DNA of 64,000 nucleotides from Pseudoalteromonas luteoviolacea B = ATCC 29581 (GTDB lineage Bacteria; Pseudomonadota; Gammaproteobacteria; Enterobacterales; Alteromonadaceae). The translations under genes were made by a program, and so were the position numbers. The notes beneath the pieces are model-generated. The model saw only the letters and a program-made list of their open reading frames with translations. It was not told the DNA's origin and did not search any database. This document shows, one piece after another, positions 27,214 to 37,076 of this stretch (position 1 is its first letter; the number at the start of each line of letters is the position of its first letter). The stretch is taken from assembly GCA_000333235.1 (NCBI GenBank), contig CAPN01000016.1, forward strand, positions 248,001-312,000, given 5' to 3'.

Positions 27214-27247
27214 AAAAAACCGCGCCAGCTTTCACATGGCGCGGTTT
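27214..27247 (-). terminator. Strong terminator of the M16 protease gene
   Basis: On the minus strand an 11-bp perfect stem, AAACCGCGCCA/TGGCGCGGTTT, closes a 9-nt loop and runs into TTTTTTG. It lies about 30 bp after the protease stop. Confidence 0.88.
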
Positions 27248-27275
27248 ATACCCAATCAGCTTAAAGGTGCGTTAC

Positions 27276-30146
27276 TTATTGAAACACCTCATCAAGCATT
27301 TTGACTTGAATGTTTTGCTTTGGCACACCTAACGGATAGGTCGATACCTTAGTGTCTTCTTCAACAAGTTCTTGTGGCTTTTCAGTGTTGTACTGCATTG
27401 GTGAGACTTGCTCGTTGACCAATCGGCTTTTCATGTCCTTCGCGTCACCTGTAATAAACACATAGTGGACGTTCGTCGTTTGGAGGTTTTCACGGATCAC
27501 ACGGTTAACGTCTTCCACCGTTAAACTTGCAAGCTGTTTACGCACGTATTCCACAAAGCTTTCTGTATTATAGAATTGACTGTCAAGCGCATAACCGAGC
27601 TGTCTATCTTGACTTGCCACAAGCTGAGGAACAAAATTCGTCAAGAAATTTCGTGTAGCTTCAAAATCACCTTTGCTCATTCCTTCTTTTATTAGCTTGT
27701 CGAGTTCAAATAGCGCGACGCGTGTTGCAAAATGTGCATCATTATTTGAGCGCAGCGGACGCAGCCACACTTGGAAAATTTGCTCTGAACGCCCTAAGTT
27801 TGCGTCAGGCTTTGTTTGGAACATACCACGAGGAAAATACTCAATGTATGCATAATCACCATAGTTCATACCTCGCACCTGGCGAATGCGCTGATATAAG
27901 AAGCTATTTGAGCTACGGTGTTCGCCAAAGTAAGAACGCACTAACCAAAGTGCTGTCCAGTCTTTGCTAGAACGCACAGTATCAATTGGAAATCCAAACG
28001 ATACGGCGGTTGACTTCGCACTCTTTTCAACAATAGTGGCGTGCTTACCTTTTAAGGCTGGTGCATCAGGAACGCTTAAACGAGATTCACTACCTAATGG
28101 TAACGCGCTAAGATCGGCAAACATTGTCGATTTTACCTTTTCGTTAAGCGCACCAGTTACCCCAACATTTAGCTTAGCTTGGGTATATTGCTGCGCATAA
28201 AAGGTTTTAACGTCATCGATTGTGATAGATTCAAGATCGGACAAATCTCCTAAATTGTAGGCTTCATAAGAGTGACCTTGATAAAGTGCACTGTATAGAA
28301 CTTCCTTGCCGAGCTCCTCATCGTTTGAGGCTTTTAGACCCGATTTTATGTCGTCGATAAGCTCTTTCTTAAGGCGATTGAAGTCGTCATCTCGAAATCC
28401 AGGTGTGAGTAATTGTTGCGAAACAAGAGCATACCATTTATCCGCATTATCTTTGTGAACACGGCCACGGAACGACGTCATTTCTTTATCGATCTGATAA
28501 TTAAAGCTTCCTGCTAGCGGGTAAAGTGCTTTCTGTATGTCTTTGTACGATTTTGCTTCACTTCCCCCTTTAGCAACCATAGCTGCGGTTAATGCAGCCA
28601 AGCCTTTTTTACCCGCCGGATCGGCTGCAGCGCCTGTATAGAATAAGAAATTCACATCGACAAGCGGCGAGCTGTTCGATTGGTCTAATACCTTAAACTT
28701 TTGTTCACGCGGCTGTTGCGCATTTGCTGCAAGCAAATCAAGAGACACTTCGGAAGCAAAACCAGCGACTGAATCAAGTGCAGACATCGTTACTGTAGTT
28801 CGTCCCGAATCCACAAAGTAAGTATTGGCTATACGGCGGATGTCTTGTGCTGTTACGGAGTCAGCACTGGCATAAAGTTGGTTAATGACTTCTGGATCTC
28901 GTTCAAAATGTAAATACTGTGCGAGTACGTCCGCAATCGCTTGCGATGAATCAAGGCCATTTATAAAACTGTACTTCAAGTTTGATTTCAGTGCTGCTAG
29001 TTTTTCGTCAGAAACCAATTCGGTTCGAGCTTTGGCATAGGTACTGTTGATTGCATCACGAACGGTTGCTAAATCTTTTTCGTCTTCCACTTTAACGAAA
29101 ACATGCAAAAGTCCCGTGTCTTTTGTTTCCGGATTGTAGGTAAACATCTGGCTCGCCAGTTGTTTTTCTACCACAAGCTCTTGATACAACTCAGAGTTAT
29201 TCGAGAAGTAAAGTGCAGAGATGAGATCCAACGCGGCACGATCTTTCTTTGTTGGTTCCCAAGGAGTCCCCTTATAAGACACCAGTAACCAATGCCCTGG
29301 TAAGCCATCATATTTCTCATGTACATAACGAGGAGCTGTTTGCTTTGGTTCGACTGGGATATCAGCAACATAATCACCCTTTTTCCAATTACCCCAATGT
29401 TTTTTCACCATTTTTAGCGTTTCTTGAGGATCGACATCGCCAACAATCACTATCGATACGTACTCAGGCTTATAGAACCGTTCAAAAAACGTTTGACCAT
29501 AGGCTAGTTGATCTGGCATGGCTTCAATGTCTTCAAAAAAGCCCATCGTTGTATGTTTATACGTATGTTTATCAAACGCTTCTTTACGCACCGCACTCAA
29601 CAGTTTACGAATTGGGCTCGCGTTATTTTTTAGATACTCACCTTTCACCGTGAGTGCCTCCGTGCGGAATTGCTCTTCGGTATAGCTTAAGTTTTGGAAA
29701 ATATCGGATTGGATCTCAAGCACTTTGTCTAAATGCTCTTTAGAAAAGTTTAAATGATAATTGGTGTAATCATTCGTGGTATAGGCTCGATTATCTACAC
29801 CTGAGTTTTTTAAAATATCGGAATAAACATCTTGAGGGAATTTCTCCGATCCCTTAAACATCATGTGTTCAAAAAAATGAGCAAATCCAGTTTTACCAGC
29901 TTCGACTTCATTTCTCGAACCTACCGAAACTGGAATTTGCAGTGATACTACATCTGGGTAGTCGGTTTTTACGATCATGACCCGTAAACCGTTGTCCAAC
30001 TCTTCAAGCACATAATCCTGCGCAAACACTTTATTACTTGCCGCGACTTCAACGGCTGCGTTATCCGCAACACTCGATTTTGTTGCTGCGCACCCACTTA
30101 GTGCCAGTGCAACAGCCATGCTCGTTGCTAATAATTTAAATTTCAT
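27276..30146 (-). CDS. M16-family zinc metalloprotease, lipoprotein
   Basis: 956 residues. The N-terminus MKFKLLATSMAVALALSGC is a lipoprotein signal with lipobox LSGC (Cys19), and position +2 is Ala, so outer-membrane sorting is likely. The inverted zinc motif HxxEH is intact: H90-F-F-E93-H94, with the downstream Glu expected in ALTVKGEYLKN. A second, inactive M16 half follows from about residue 510 (VDVNFLFYTGAAADPAGKKG), as in insulinase-type single-chain enzymes that enclose small peptides in a clam-shell chamber. Likely role: degradation of peptides in the periplasm. It is a single gene with its own terminator, divergent from the MetF-like gene. Confidence 0.94.
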   Translation of the reverse strand: MKFKLLATSMAVALALSGCAATKSSVADNAAVEVAASNKVFAQDYVLEELDNGLRVMIVKTDYPDVVSLQIPVSVGSRNEVEAGKTGFAHFFEHMMFKGSEKFPQDVYSDILKNSGVDNRAYTTNDYTNYHLNFSKEHLDKVLEIQSDIFQNLSYTEEQFRTEALTVKGEYLKNNASPIRKLLSAVRKEAFDKHTYKHTTMGFFEDIEAMPDQLAYGQTFFERFYKPEYVSIVIVGDVDPQETLKMVKKHWGNWKKGDYVADIPVEPKQTAPRYVHEKYDGLPGHWLLVSYKGTPWEPTKKDRAALDLISALYFSNNSELYQELVVEKQLASQMFTYNPETKDTGLLHVFVKVEDEKDLATVRDAINSTYAKARTELVSDEKLAALKSNLKYSFINGLDSSQAIADVLAQYLHFERDPEVINQLYASADSVTAQDIRRIANTYFVDSGRTTVTMSALDSVAGFASEVSLDLLAANAQQPREQKFKVLDQSNSSPLVDVNFLFYTGAAADPAGKKGLAALTAAMVAKGGSEAKSYKDIQKALYPLAGSFNYQIDKEMTSFRGRVHKDNADKWYALVSQQLLTPGFRDDDFNRLKKELIDDIKSGLKASNDEELGKEVLYSALYQGHSYEAYNLGDLSDLESITIDDVKTFYAQQYTQAKLNVGVTGALNEKVKSTMFADLSALPLGSESRLSVPDAPALKGKHATIVEKSAKSTAVSFGFPIDTVRSSKDWTALWLVRSYFGEHRSSNSFLYQRIRQVRGMNYGDYAYIEYFPRGMFQTKPDANLGRSEQIFQVWLRPLRSNNDAHFATRVALFELDKLIKEGMSKGDFEATRNFLTNFVPQLVASQDRQLGYALDSQFYNTESFVEYVRKQLASLTVEDVNRVIRENLQTTNVHYVFITGDAKDMKSRLVNEQVSPMQYNTEKPQELVEEDTKVSTYPLGVPKQNIQVKMLDEVFQ

Positions 30147-30354
30147 AGGTGTCCTTATTTCATTGTTCTAATTAGTTTTGGTAGCAAATTGAACCGAGAT
30201 TGACACTGATTATGCCTCATTAAACGCGTTTTTGCGTAGAAAGCCGCAACATCAATGTAAACAAATATGTCACGATAACTGCACAACGAACCTGTTAGCA
30301 CTTTTTTAAACTTGAACAAAATTCATATTCCTTGAAGAACTTTCACTGAGAAAA

Positions 30355-30378
30355 ATCTATCTAGACGTCTAAATGGCT
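30355..30378 (+). promoter_or_regulatory. Probable MetJ operator (three tandem met boxes)
   Basis: A perfect met box AGACGTCT lies at 30363-30370, flanked in exact 8-bp register by ATCTATCT (30355-30362, 4/8) and AAATGGCT (30371-30378, 5/8). MetJ binds two or more adjacent 8-bp boxes with SAM as co-repressor. The array lies 47 bp upstream of the MetF-like start and just upstream of a TATAGT -10-like hexamer (30381-30386), where binding would block the promoter. Confidence 0.65.
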
Positions 30379-30425
30379 GCTATAGTACTTCCTATACGCA
30401 AAAGATTACGCTGGGAATGAGCACC

Positions 30426-31394
30426 ATGGCACTAACACTCGAAGAGAAAATCGTCGACCCAAATCAAGGGGTCTATTTGATTGGTACGACACCACCCAAA
30501 TTAGGTACCGACAACGCGCAACTTGAGGGAATTGCTAAAAAGCTATTGGGCCGTTTACATGAAATAGAGTATGACGGTGTGATTGTTTATGACATTCAAG
30601 ACGAAAGCAGCCGCACCAATGTACCTCGCCCATTCCCCTTCAAAAAAACGGTCGATCCGCGAGAATACAGCCGTCTACTTCGCGATATTTCTCACCTTGA
30701 CGTGATCACTTACAAAAGTGTCGCACAGCGTGGTAAAGCGGAGTTTACCGCTTGGCTAAATGAAACCAAGCAGCAGTTCAATTTAAAGAACCTCGTTCTA
30801 GTAGGTAGTCCTTCATCGCATGGAGACATCAAACTTTCATTAAGTGATGCGTATGAGACTTTGGCTGAACACAACGAGCCATTCTTCTTAGGTGGAGTTA
30901 CCATCGCTGAGCGTCACGCGAACAAACGTAATGAACATGAACGTTTAATTGAAAAAACACAGCAAGGGTGTGAGTTTTTTATTTCTCAAGCCGTTTATAA
31001 CGCCCAAGCAACGATAGATTTAATTACAAGTTACGCTCGCACCTGCCGTCAAAAAGGCATTGCACCTAAACGTATTATTCTCACGTTTACGCCTTGTGGC
31101 GGGGAGAAAACCTTAGCATTTATGGAATGGCTTGGCATTTCAGTACCCGAAGCAACGAAGTGGCGTATTTTGGATTCGAAAGAGCCACTAAGTGAGTCAA
31201 TTCGTATCTGCCGTGAAAGTTTAGATTCGATTTTGAAAAGCTGTGCACATTTAGACGTGCCGCTCGGGTTAAATATCGAAAGCTTAACCAATCGCAAGGA
31301 GGAAATTGACGCCTCAATGAACTTATATCGTTTATTAAAAGCTACCATGGAACTTAGCCTTGCTGAAAAACAGATTTCAGCGATTTCTGCGTAA
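30426..31394 (+). CDS. Divergent methylenetetrahydrofolate reductase-like protein
   Basis: 322 residues from the ATG at 30426, which has GGGA at 9-nt spacing; the ATG at 30417 touches the same GGGA and is less likely. The middle segment (ERHANKRNEHERLIEKTQQGCEFFISQAVYN) aligns by eye with the HP-E...L..K...GA....TQ.F.D core of the MetF TIM barrel. Yet two catalytic positions of E. coli MetF appear changed: the Glu28 region (FEFFPP) reads LIGTTPP, and the Asp120 region (ALRGD) reads VLVGSPSS. So it is a MetF-superfamily protein of altered or unknown chemistry. The MetJ-type operator upstream ties it to methionine or one-carbon metabolism. Confidence 0.82.
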   Translation: MALTLEEKIVDPNQGVYLIGTTPPKLGTDNAQLEGIAKKLLGRLHEIEYDGVIVYDIQDESSRTNVPRPFPFKKTVDPREYSRLLRDISHLDVITYKSVAQRGKAEFTAWLNETKQQFNLKNLVLVGSPSSHGDIKLSLSDAYETLAEHNEPFFLGGVTIAERHANKRNEHERLIEKTQQGCEFFISQAVYNAQATIDLITSYARTCRQKGIAPKRIILTFTPCGGEKTLAFMEWLGISVPEATKWRILDSKEPLSESIRICRESLDSILKSCAHLDVPLGLNIESLTNRKEEIDASMNLYRLLKATMELSLAEKQISAISA

Positions 31395-31405
31395 TTTATA
31401 TACCC

Positions 31406-31432
31406 AATGCGTTACTCAAGCCGTAACGCATT
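31406..31432. terminator. Hairpin between convergent MetF-like and helicase genes
   Basis: Perfect 10-bp stem AATGCGTTAC/GTAACGCATT with a 7-nt loop. On the plus strand it is followed by ATTTGTATTT, so it best serves the MetF-like gene. Confidence 0.6.
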
Positions 31433-31469
31433 ATTTGTATTTAAATGACACTGCGTCGATAGTCTATTG

Positions 31470-32699
31470 TTAACGGGTACGGCGCTTACTACGTTGCCCT
31501 AAGATACGCTTTTTATCTCGAGATTTACGCGCACTATTTGAATTTTTCTTTGGGTTTTTCGGCTCACGTGTCAAATCTGGCTCGAACCCTGCTTCCCACT
31601 GTGGTGTTAGGCGCTCATCTAGTAGCACTTCTAGTTCTTGCAACATCCATTCTTCATCAATACTAACAAACGATAATGCAAGCCCTTCGTTCCCTGCTCG
31701 CCCTGTACGGCCAATGCGATGAATGTAATCTTCCGCGACAAATGGCAGTTCCATATTGATCACCACAGAGAGCGCCGGTATGTCAATACCACGAGCGGCG
31801 ACATCCGTTGCCACCAATACGCGTATTTTACCGTCTTTAAACTGTTCTAGCGCTTTATTGCGATGACCTTGAGTTTTATCACCGTGCAGCGCTGATGCGG
31901 GTAAACCATCCAATATAAATTCTTGCACGTATTCATCAACAAGTTGCTTAGTACGAGCAAACACCAAAACCTGTCGCCAGTTATTTTTGCCAATCAAATA
32001 CGCCGCCAATTTTTGTTTTTTCTCTGGATCCACAGCATAAAAGCGTTGAATGATCGGTGTTGCTGCTTTGTTTGTGCCCGCAACGCTTATCCGAATAGGT
32101 TTGTCGAGTAGTACATTCGCAAGGTTCTCGATCGCATCATCAATCGTTGCTGAAAACAATAAAGATTGGGGGTTAGTTGGCAAACGTTTGCGAATTCGCT
32201 GAATTTCATCTTTAAATCCCATGTCTAAAAGACGATCTGCCTCATCATAAACAACCGTTTCGATAGCACTTAAACTCAATGAACCTTTTATAAGGTGGTC
32301 AAGCAAACGCCCCGGCGTTGCCACCACGATATCCACGCCCTGCGCTAGCCTCTCGCACTGTGGACCGATGTTTGCGCCGCCTTGTAATAGCACAAAACGC
32401 AGCTCCGTTTTAGCTGCAAGCTCTTCACCATGTTTAACAATCTGCTGTGCAAGTTCACGTGTTGGTGCAAGCACCAGCGCTCTTGGAATACCTCGCTCAA
32501 CGGTTTGCACTAAACGATTTAGAATCGGTAATAAAAATGCGGCCGTTTTACCACTGCCGGTTTCTGCACTGGCCAACAAATCCTTGCCCGTTAAGACCAC
32601 AGGGATAGCATCAAGTTGAATAGGTGTAGGCTGTTCAAAACCTAAAGAAGACAACGCATCAAGCAGTTGCGGCTCAAGACCAAGAGATTGAAAGGACAT
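31470..32699 (-). CDS. DEAD-box RNA helicase (RhlE/SrmB type)
   Basis: 409 residues. All helicase motifs are seen: Q motif GFEQPTPIQ, Walker A ASAETGSGKT (motif I), PTRELAQQ (Ia), TPGRLLD (Ib), DEAD (II), SAT (III), FARTKQL (IV), TDVAARGID (V) and HRIGRTGRAG (VI). The C-terminal tail of about 45 residues is highly basic (KNSNSARKSRDKKRILGQRSKRRTR region), an RNA-binding extension. Such proteins remodel structured RNA in ribosome assembly or cold growth. Assignment to one E. coli paralogue cannot be made safely, because several share this length. It is followed by the DUF3581 gene's terminator and not obviously in an operon. Confidence 0.94.
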   Translation of the reverse strand: MSFQSLGLEPQLLDALSSLGFEQPTPIQLDAIPVVLTGKDLLASAETGSGKTAAFLLPILNRLVQTVERGIPRALVLAPTRELAQQIVKHGEELAAKTELRFVLLQGGANIGPQCERLAQGVDIVVATPGRLLDHLIKGSLSLSAIETVVYDEADRLLDMGFKDEIQRIRKRLPTNPQSLLFSATIDDAIENLANVLLDKPIRISVAGTNKAATPIIQRFYAVDPEKKQKLAAYLIGKNNWRQVLVFARTKQLVDEYVQEFILDGLPASALHGDKTQGHRNKALEQFKDGKIRVLVATDVAARGIDIPALSVVINMELPFVAEDYIHRIGRTGRAGNEGLALSFVSIDEEWMLQELEVLLDERLTPQWEAGFEPDLTREPKNPKKNSNSARKSRDKKRILGQRSKRRTR

Positions 32700-32750
32700 A
32701 ACGACTCACTTTAAAAACCGAATCGCGATTATAACCTGTTTCGAAAGAAA

Positions 32751-32783
32751 AAGGCGAAGACGCCAGTTAAGCTGGCGCCTTGA
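32751..32783 (-). terminator. Terminator downstream of DUF3581 gene
   Basis: On the minus strand the CGCCAG/CTGGCG stem, extended outward by AAGG/CCTT around an asymmetric bulge, runs into TTTTTCTTT. It lies within 40 bp after the stop at 32791. Confidence 0.72.
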
Positions 32784-32790
32784 ACACAGA

Positions 32791-33483
32791 TTAAAGTGTA
32801 GCTTTACGATTGTTGTAGTATTCAATCAGCGCTGCGACTTCTTGTTCGCAGTACGCTTTAATGCCCGACACCAGCATATGCTTTTCACCGTGGCCAACCA
32901 CTGCGCCATCGCTCACTAAATCAAAACGTAAGACAATTTTTCCGCGTTTGCCGTCAAAGCTGAACTCATGTTTGCCTGCATTCAAATCAACGGTTTTGAT
33001 GTCTAAGCGCTCAAGTGAAATACTCATTGATTCGTAAATCACCATCGGGCGAGCTGGGTTAATCATGACGCTTTGCTCTGCCATCAATGGAATAATGACA
33101 TGGGGGAACGTCGTGCCCGAGAACGCCACGTAATTGGCGATCAGTGAATTAATCAGCGTGTCACATTGGCTACTTGCACCCTCACGCTCAACCACCAGCA
33201 TGGTTTTTTCTTGGCTGATGATTTTCATTTCATTGCTTGGCGCTGGAAATTCTAAACGAGATGTTTCATCTACCATGCCTGCAAAGCTAAACGTCATGGA
33301 CTGGCTTACACCGTATTGTTCAAGTACAAGTGAAAAAAGTAAATCGCCAGGTACGCAAAACTTTTTTGCATCCACATCATGTAGTGGGTTGTAATCATCC
33401 GCAATTTGCTTAGCAAATGCACTGCCTTGTTCCCGTGTTATTACAAGGTGTTCTCCATCGCGATGGTAAAATGGCGTTAACAT
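32791..33483 (-). CDS. DUF3581-family protein, unknown function
   Basis: 230 residues. I recognise the overall pattern as the gammaproteobacterial DUF3581 family: N-terminal REQGSAFAKQIADDYNPLHDVDAKKFCVPGDLLF, then SGTTFPHVIIPLMAEQSVMINPARPMVIYESM. The DYNPLHDVDAKKF segment resembles the active-site helix entrance of MaoC-type hot-dog dehydratases (NPIHxD), and length fits a double hot-dog. A role in acyl-thioester handling is therefore conceivable, but it is inference. It is soluble, without a signal peptide. It is divergent from the SDR gene at 33606, and two lipid-like enzymes side by side is mildly suggestive. Confidence 0.82.
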   Translation of the reverse strand: MLTPFYHRDGEHLVITREQGSAFAKQIADDYNPLHDVDAKKFCVPGDLLFSLVLEQYGVSQSMTFSFAGMVDETSRLEFPAPSNEMKIISQEKTMLVVEREGASSQCDTLINSLIANYVAFSGTTFPHVIIPLMAEQSVMINPARPMVIYESMSISLERLDIKTVDLNAGKHEFSFDGKRGKIVLRFDLVSDGAVVGHGEKHMLVSGIKAYCEQEVAALIEYYNNRKATL

Positions 33484-33605
33484 AATTCACTTCTATTTAA
33501 ACGTAAAATCCTGCGCATATTAGCAGATTTCTGACAATTAGAGGTCGAATCTGTTAAAAGTTCGTGTCATATTCGAATAATTACGACAATCAGGATTAAC
33601 TCTTA

Positions 33606-34400
33606 ATGGCAACTCTCTATAAAAAAGTAGTTTGGATAACAGGCGCATCCGGTGGGATTGGTGAAGCCCTCGCTAAAGAATGTGCTCTAGCTGGGGCGTT
33701 TGTAGTGCTCAGTGCCAGACGTGAAAAAGAACTACAGCGAGTACGCTCACAATTACAATGCCCTGAAAAGCACCTTTGTTTGCCATTAGACATCACAGAT
33801 ACCGAGGCTGGCGTACAAGCGCTTAAGCACATTATTGAAAAATATGGACATCTTGATTGGTTGATTAATAATGCAGGTCTCAGTCAACGAGCCTTAATAA
33901 GAGACACAACCATTGAAACCGACCGCAAATTATTTGAAGTCGACTTTTTTGCACAGATCCAGTTAACCCGAACAGCGCTTGAGTCACTAATAGCGCAACA
34001 AGGAAAAGTTGTCTTTATTTCAAGTGTTGCAGGCCTTGTCGGGACACAATATCGAGGCACCTACAGTGCAGCAAAAGCCGCATTGCACCTGTGGGCAAAT
34101 TCACTTAGAGCAGAACTCGCGAACGAAGGGTTAAGTGTCGCAACAGTATTTCCCGGGTTTGTTAAAACTGACGTCTCTATTAATGCCTTAACAGGTGATG
34201 GCAAAGCACTCGGTCAAATGGATAACGCACAAGCCAATGCAATGAGTGCAGAAGACTTTGCGCAGCAAACCTTAAGTGCGTTACTGCGCGATAAGCAATA
34301 CGTTGTTGTGGGTGGTTTTAAAGAAAAATTAGCCGCAATGGTTTCACGCATTTCTCCCGAGATACTTTATCGTATGATCCGAAAAAGCAAAGTTCGCTAA
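33606..34400 (+). CDS. Short-chain dehydrogenase/reductase
   Basis: 264 residues, classical SDR. The NAD(P) motif TGASGGIG is at about residues 12-19, the NNAG motif follows (LINNAGLSQRA), and catalytic Ser is in FISSVAG with Tyr-x-x-x-Lys in YSAAKAALHLW. R42/R43 after strand 2 (SARREKEL) favour NADP(H). It resembles the DHRS7-like subgroup that reduces ketones, steroids or sugars, but the substrate is not predictable. AGGA at 33592-33595 precedes the ATG. It is convergent with gltX across a bidirectional terminator, and divergent from the DUF3581 gene. Confidence 0.92.
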   Translation: MATLYKKVVWITGASGGIGEALAKECALAGAFVVLSARREKELQRVRSQLQCPEKHLCLPLDITDTEAGVQALKHIIEKYGHLDWLINNAGLSQRALIRDTTIETDRKLFEVDFFAQIQLTRTALESLIAQQGKVVFISSVAGLVGTQYRGTYSAAKAALHLWANSLRAELANEGLSVATVFPGFVKTDVSINALTGDGKALGQMDNAQANAMSAEDFAQQTLSALLRDKQYVVVGGFKEKLAAMVSRISPEILYRMIRKSKVR

Positions 34401-34450
34401 ACAACGTGTTCGTTTGTATACCATATAGGGCATTAGTCTTATGGATATAA

Positions 34451-34483
34451 AGTAAAAAGCCTTCACAATGAAGGCTTTTTACT
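34451..34483. terminator. Bidirectional terminator between SDR and gltX
   Basis: Perfect 15-bp inverted repeat, AGTAAAAAGCCTTCA and its complement, with a 3-nt loop (CAA). A-run and T-run arms make it work on both strands. It ends 8 bp before the gltX stop. Confidence 0.92.
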
Positions 34484-34490
34484 TTGACGA

Positions 34491-35978
34491 TTACTGTGCT
34501 TTTGGGTAATCACGGTACGCTTTTTCAAGCGACTTAGCTTGTTTTTTCGATACCCCAAGGTGGTTTAATGCGACACGTAAACGTGCGCGAGATAAATCTG
34601 AGCCAAGAATTTCCATGGCATCAACCACAGATGTTGACGACGTTTTGCCCGTTACAGCAACGAAAATTGGTTCTAAGAACTCTTTAATTTTTAATTCGTG
34701 GAAGGTCGCTACCGCTTTTGCAGTGGCAAAAATTTCACTCTTATTCCACGTGCGTAAGGTTTCCAATTCCCAAATAAAAAATTGCAATGACTGGCGAATT
34801 ACATCTTCTTGCACTTTACCCGCAGTTAAGAGCGCAGGATCGTACTGAGGAATGCCCGCAACAAAGTGGCCTGCTAAGTCAACAAGATCGGCTAACGTAT
34901 TAATACGTGTTTTCGCTTCTGGTAATACACGAGCAAACATAGCGGGGTTGAACTTCCAATCGATAAATCGTTGCATCAATTGCTCATCGCTAAGATTTTC
35001 ACGGATCCAAAGACCGTTTAACCAATTTAATTTATCGATATCGAAAATTGGGCCACCGAGAGAAACCCGTTTCATATCAAAGTTATCAATCATCTCTTGA
35101 AGCGTGAACTTTTCACGGCCATCCGGCATCGACCAACCCATACGACCCAAATAGTTTAACAACGCTTCAGGTAAATAACCCATTTCTTTGTAGTAATTAA
35201 TCGATGTTGGGTTTTTACGCTTAGATAGCTTCGATTTGTCTGGGTTACGCAGTAATGGCAAATGGCCAAGTTCTGGAGCGGTCCAACCTAAATCGTCATA
35301 CAGTTTCAATAGTTTTGGCGCCGAGTTAATCCACTCTTCACCACGGAAAATGTGGCTGATCTGCATGTGGTGATCGTCAACGACGTTGGCAAGGAAATAG
35401 GTTGGAAAACCATCCGCCTTTAGCAAAACTTGCATATCGACGTTTTCCCATGGAATTTCAATTTCACCACGCAAATAATCTGTGAATTTAAACGTTCCTT
35501 CCGTTGGGATTTTCATTCGAATGACATATGGCTTGCCTGCGGCTAAATTCGCTTTGATTTCATCGCCACTTAAAAGCAAACCACGACCATCGTATTTAGG
35601 CGTTAACCCTTCAGCCATTTGCGCTTCTCGCATTGCATCTAGCTCTTCTGAAGTAGCAAAACAATAAAACGCCTTGCCTTCTTCAACAAGTTGGTGAGCA
35701 AATTTGCGATAAAGCTCTGTGCGTTCAGATTGACGGTAAGGGCCAAATTCACCACCTACGTCTGGACCATGATCCCAATCTAGCCCTAACCAACGTAAGC
35801 TATCCATGATCGCTTGTTCAGATTCTTTTGTACTACGCACTTGATCCGTATCTTCAATACGAACAACAAACTCACCACCTTGCTGTTTCGCAAAACAATA
35901 ATTAAATAAGGCAATATAGGCAGTACCTAAATGTGGATCGCCAGTTGGCGAAGGAGCGACACGTGTGCGAATAGTCAT
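34491..35978 (-). CDS. gltX: Glutamyl-tRNA synthetase
   Basis: 495 residues, class Ib synthetase for tRNA-Glu. The HIGH motif reads HLGT ([20 protein letters not shown], residues 9 onward) and the KMSKS loop is SKLSKRKNP (about 243). A C-terminal all-helical anticodon-binding domain is present. The zinc-binding Cys cluster of E. coli GluRS between the two motifs is not obvious here ([14 protein letters not shown] carries a single Cys), as in many zinc-free GluRS. GlnRS-type features are absent. It is a single gene, with a terminator shared with the convergent SDR. Confidence 0.97.
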   Translation of the reverse strand: MTIRTRVAPSPTGDPHLGTAYIALFNYCFAKQQGGEFVVRIEDTDQVRSTKESEQAIMDSLRWLGLDWDHGPDVGGEFGPYRQSERTELYRKFAHQLVEEGKAFYCFATSEELDAMREAQMAEGLTPKYDGRGLLLSGDEIKANLAAGKPYVIRMKIPTEGTFKFTDYLRGEIEIPWENVDMQVLLKADGFPTYFLANVVDDHHMQISHIFRGEEWINSAPKLLKLYDDLGWTAPELGHLPLLRNPDKSKLSKRKNPTSINYYKEMGYLPEALLNYLGRMGWSMPDGREKFTLQEMIDNFDMKRVSLGGPIFDIDKLNWLNGLWIRENLSDEQLMQRFIDWKFNPAMFARVLPEAKTRINTLADLVDLAGHFVAGIPQYDPALLTAGKVQEDVIRQSLQFFIWELETLRTWNKSEIFATAKAVATFHELKIKEFLEPIFVAVTGKTSSTSVVDAMEILGSDLSRARLRVALNHLGVSKKQAKSLEKAYRDYPKAQ

Positions 35979-36076
35979 TTTCGAATCTCTTTTGACATAA
36001 AAATAAATATGCGCGATGTTACCACAGCGATTATCGCACTCAAATAGGCTCTTGCGGGTAAGTTGGTCAAAGCAAG

Positions 36077-37042
36077 TTAGAAAAGCTCAATGTCGGTGTC
36101 TGTTGGGGCTTGTTCAGCGCGATTCAGATCGACGTATGCCGTTACCTTATTGCGCCCTAGATGTTTCGACTCGTACAGCGCCAGATCCGCTTGATGTACC
36201 AAGGCCGTCACCTGACAAAAATCACTCACATCAACAAAGCCCGTACTAATGGTCACTTGTTCGACTTGCGGGAATCGATACTCTGAAACAACGCTTCGCC
36301 CGCGCTCTAAGGTATTTCGCGCATCGTCTTCACTTAAACATTGAAATAAAATTGCAAACTCTTCACCACCATAACGAAAAACGTAATCTTCGGCTCTAAA
36401 ATTACGTTTTAGCAATTGGGCGACTAAAAGAATCACTTCATCGCCAATGACATGCCCAAAGGTATCATTAACTCTCTTAAAATGGTCAATATCTACCATC
36501 GCTAAATACCAAGTGCGTGTTGGCTGATCTTCTCTTGGGGGAATAAACCCTTCTCCCGCCATGATCTGAATGACTTTTTGCTCAAACGTTTGACGATTAA
36601 GTAGCTCAGTAAGTGGATCGAGCCTGGCATGATGAAGCGTAGCGGCTTGGTTGATATAGACAGAACATAAATAAGCTAACACCACAGGTGCATTGGGTGA
36701 GAGGGTCACGTCGCGGTCGAGCATTACCCACCCATACACTTGCTGACGGTGACGAATAGGTAACACAAGGTCAGCTTTGTACGTGAAAAAAAACTGATCC
36801 GCTCTGAGGGTTTGCGCCTTTGCCATGACATGTTGTAGTGCCTGGATCGACAGTTCAGATTGACCAATAAAACACACAGGTTCAATGGATGAATTAAACG
36901 TTTTATTTAGCCAAATACTGAAACCATCCTCTCCAACCATATCACTACAAATCTTTTGCAGTATGGCGTCAAGCGCAACTTCGTCTAATTGTTCAGTAAG
37001 CGCAATCGCCCACTCATGACCACAGCGCAGTGCTTTTTCCAT
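36077..37042 (-). CDS. Diguanylate cyclase (GGDEF protein)
   Basis: 321 residues. The N-terminal 1-150 region looks like a GAF-type sensor ([23 protein letters not shown] onward). The GGDEF domain (about 155-310) has the active-site sequence GGEEF in [13 protein letters not shown], with the allosteric I-site RxxD (RAED) five residues upstream. It is therefore likely an active, product-inhibited synthase of c-di-GMP. The absence of a membrane segment indicates a cytoplasmic sensor. It is 34 bp downstream of proB on the same strand and may be co-transcribed, but no functional link is evident. The double-PilZ protein in this window is a possible effector. Confidence 0.92.
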   Translation of the reverse strand: MEKALRCGHEWAIALTEQLDEVALDAILQKICSDMVGEDGFSIWLNKTFNSSIEPVCFIGQSELSIQALQHVMAKAQTLRADQFFFTYKADLVLPIRHRQQVYGWVMLDRDVTLSPNAPVVLAYLCSVYINQAATLHHARLDPLTELLNRQTFEQKVIQIMAGEGFIPPREDQPTRTWYLAMVDIDHFKRVNDTFGHVIGDEVILLVAQLLKRNFRAEDYVFRYGGEEFAILFQCLSEDDARNTLERGRSVVSEYRFPQVEQVTISTGFVDVSDFCQVTALVHQADLALYESKHLGRNKVTAYVDLNRAEQAPTDTDIELF

Positions 37043-37076
37043 TCATAAAACCAAATATTTATATCTGTAAGTAAGT

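Noticed and set aside
29249..29653. 134-codon plus-strand frame
   Set aside because: It is antisense to the M16 protease coding sequence and has no ribosome site or family pattern.
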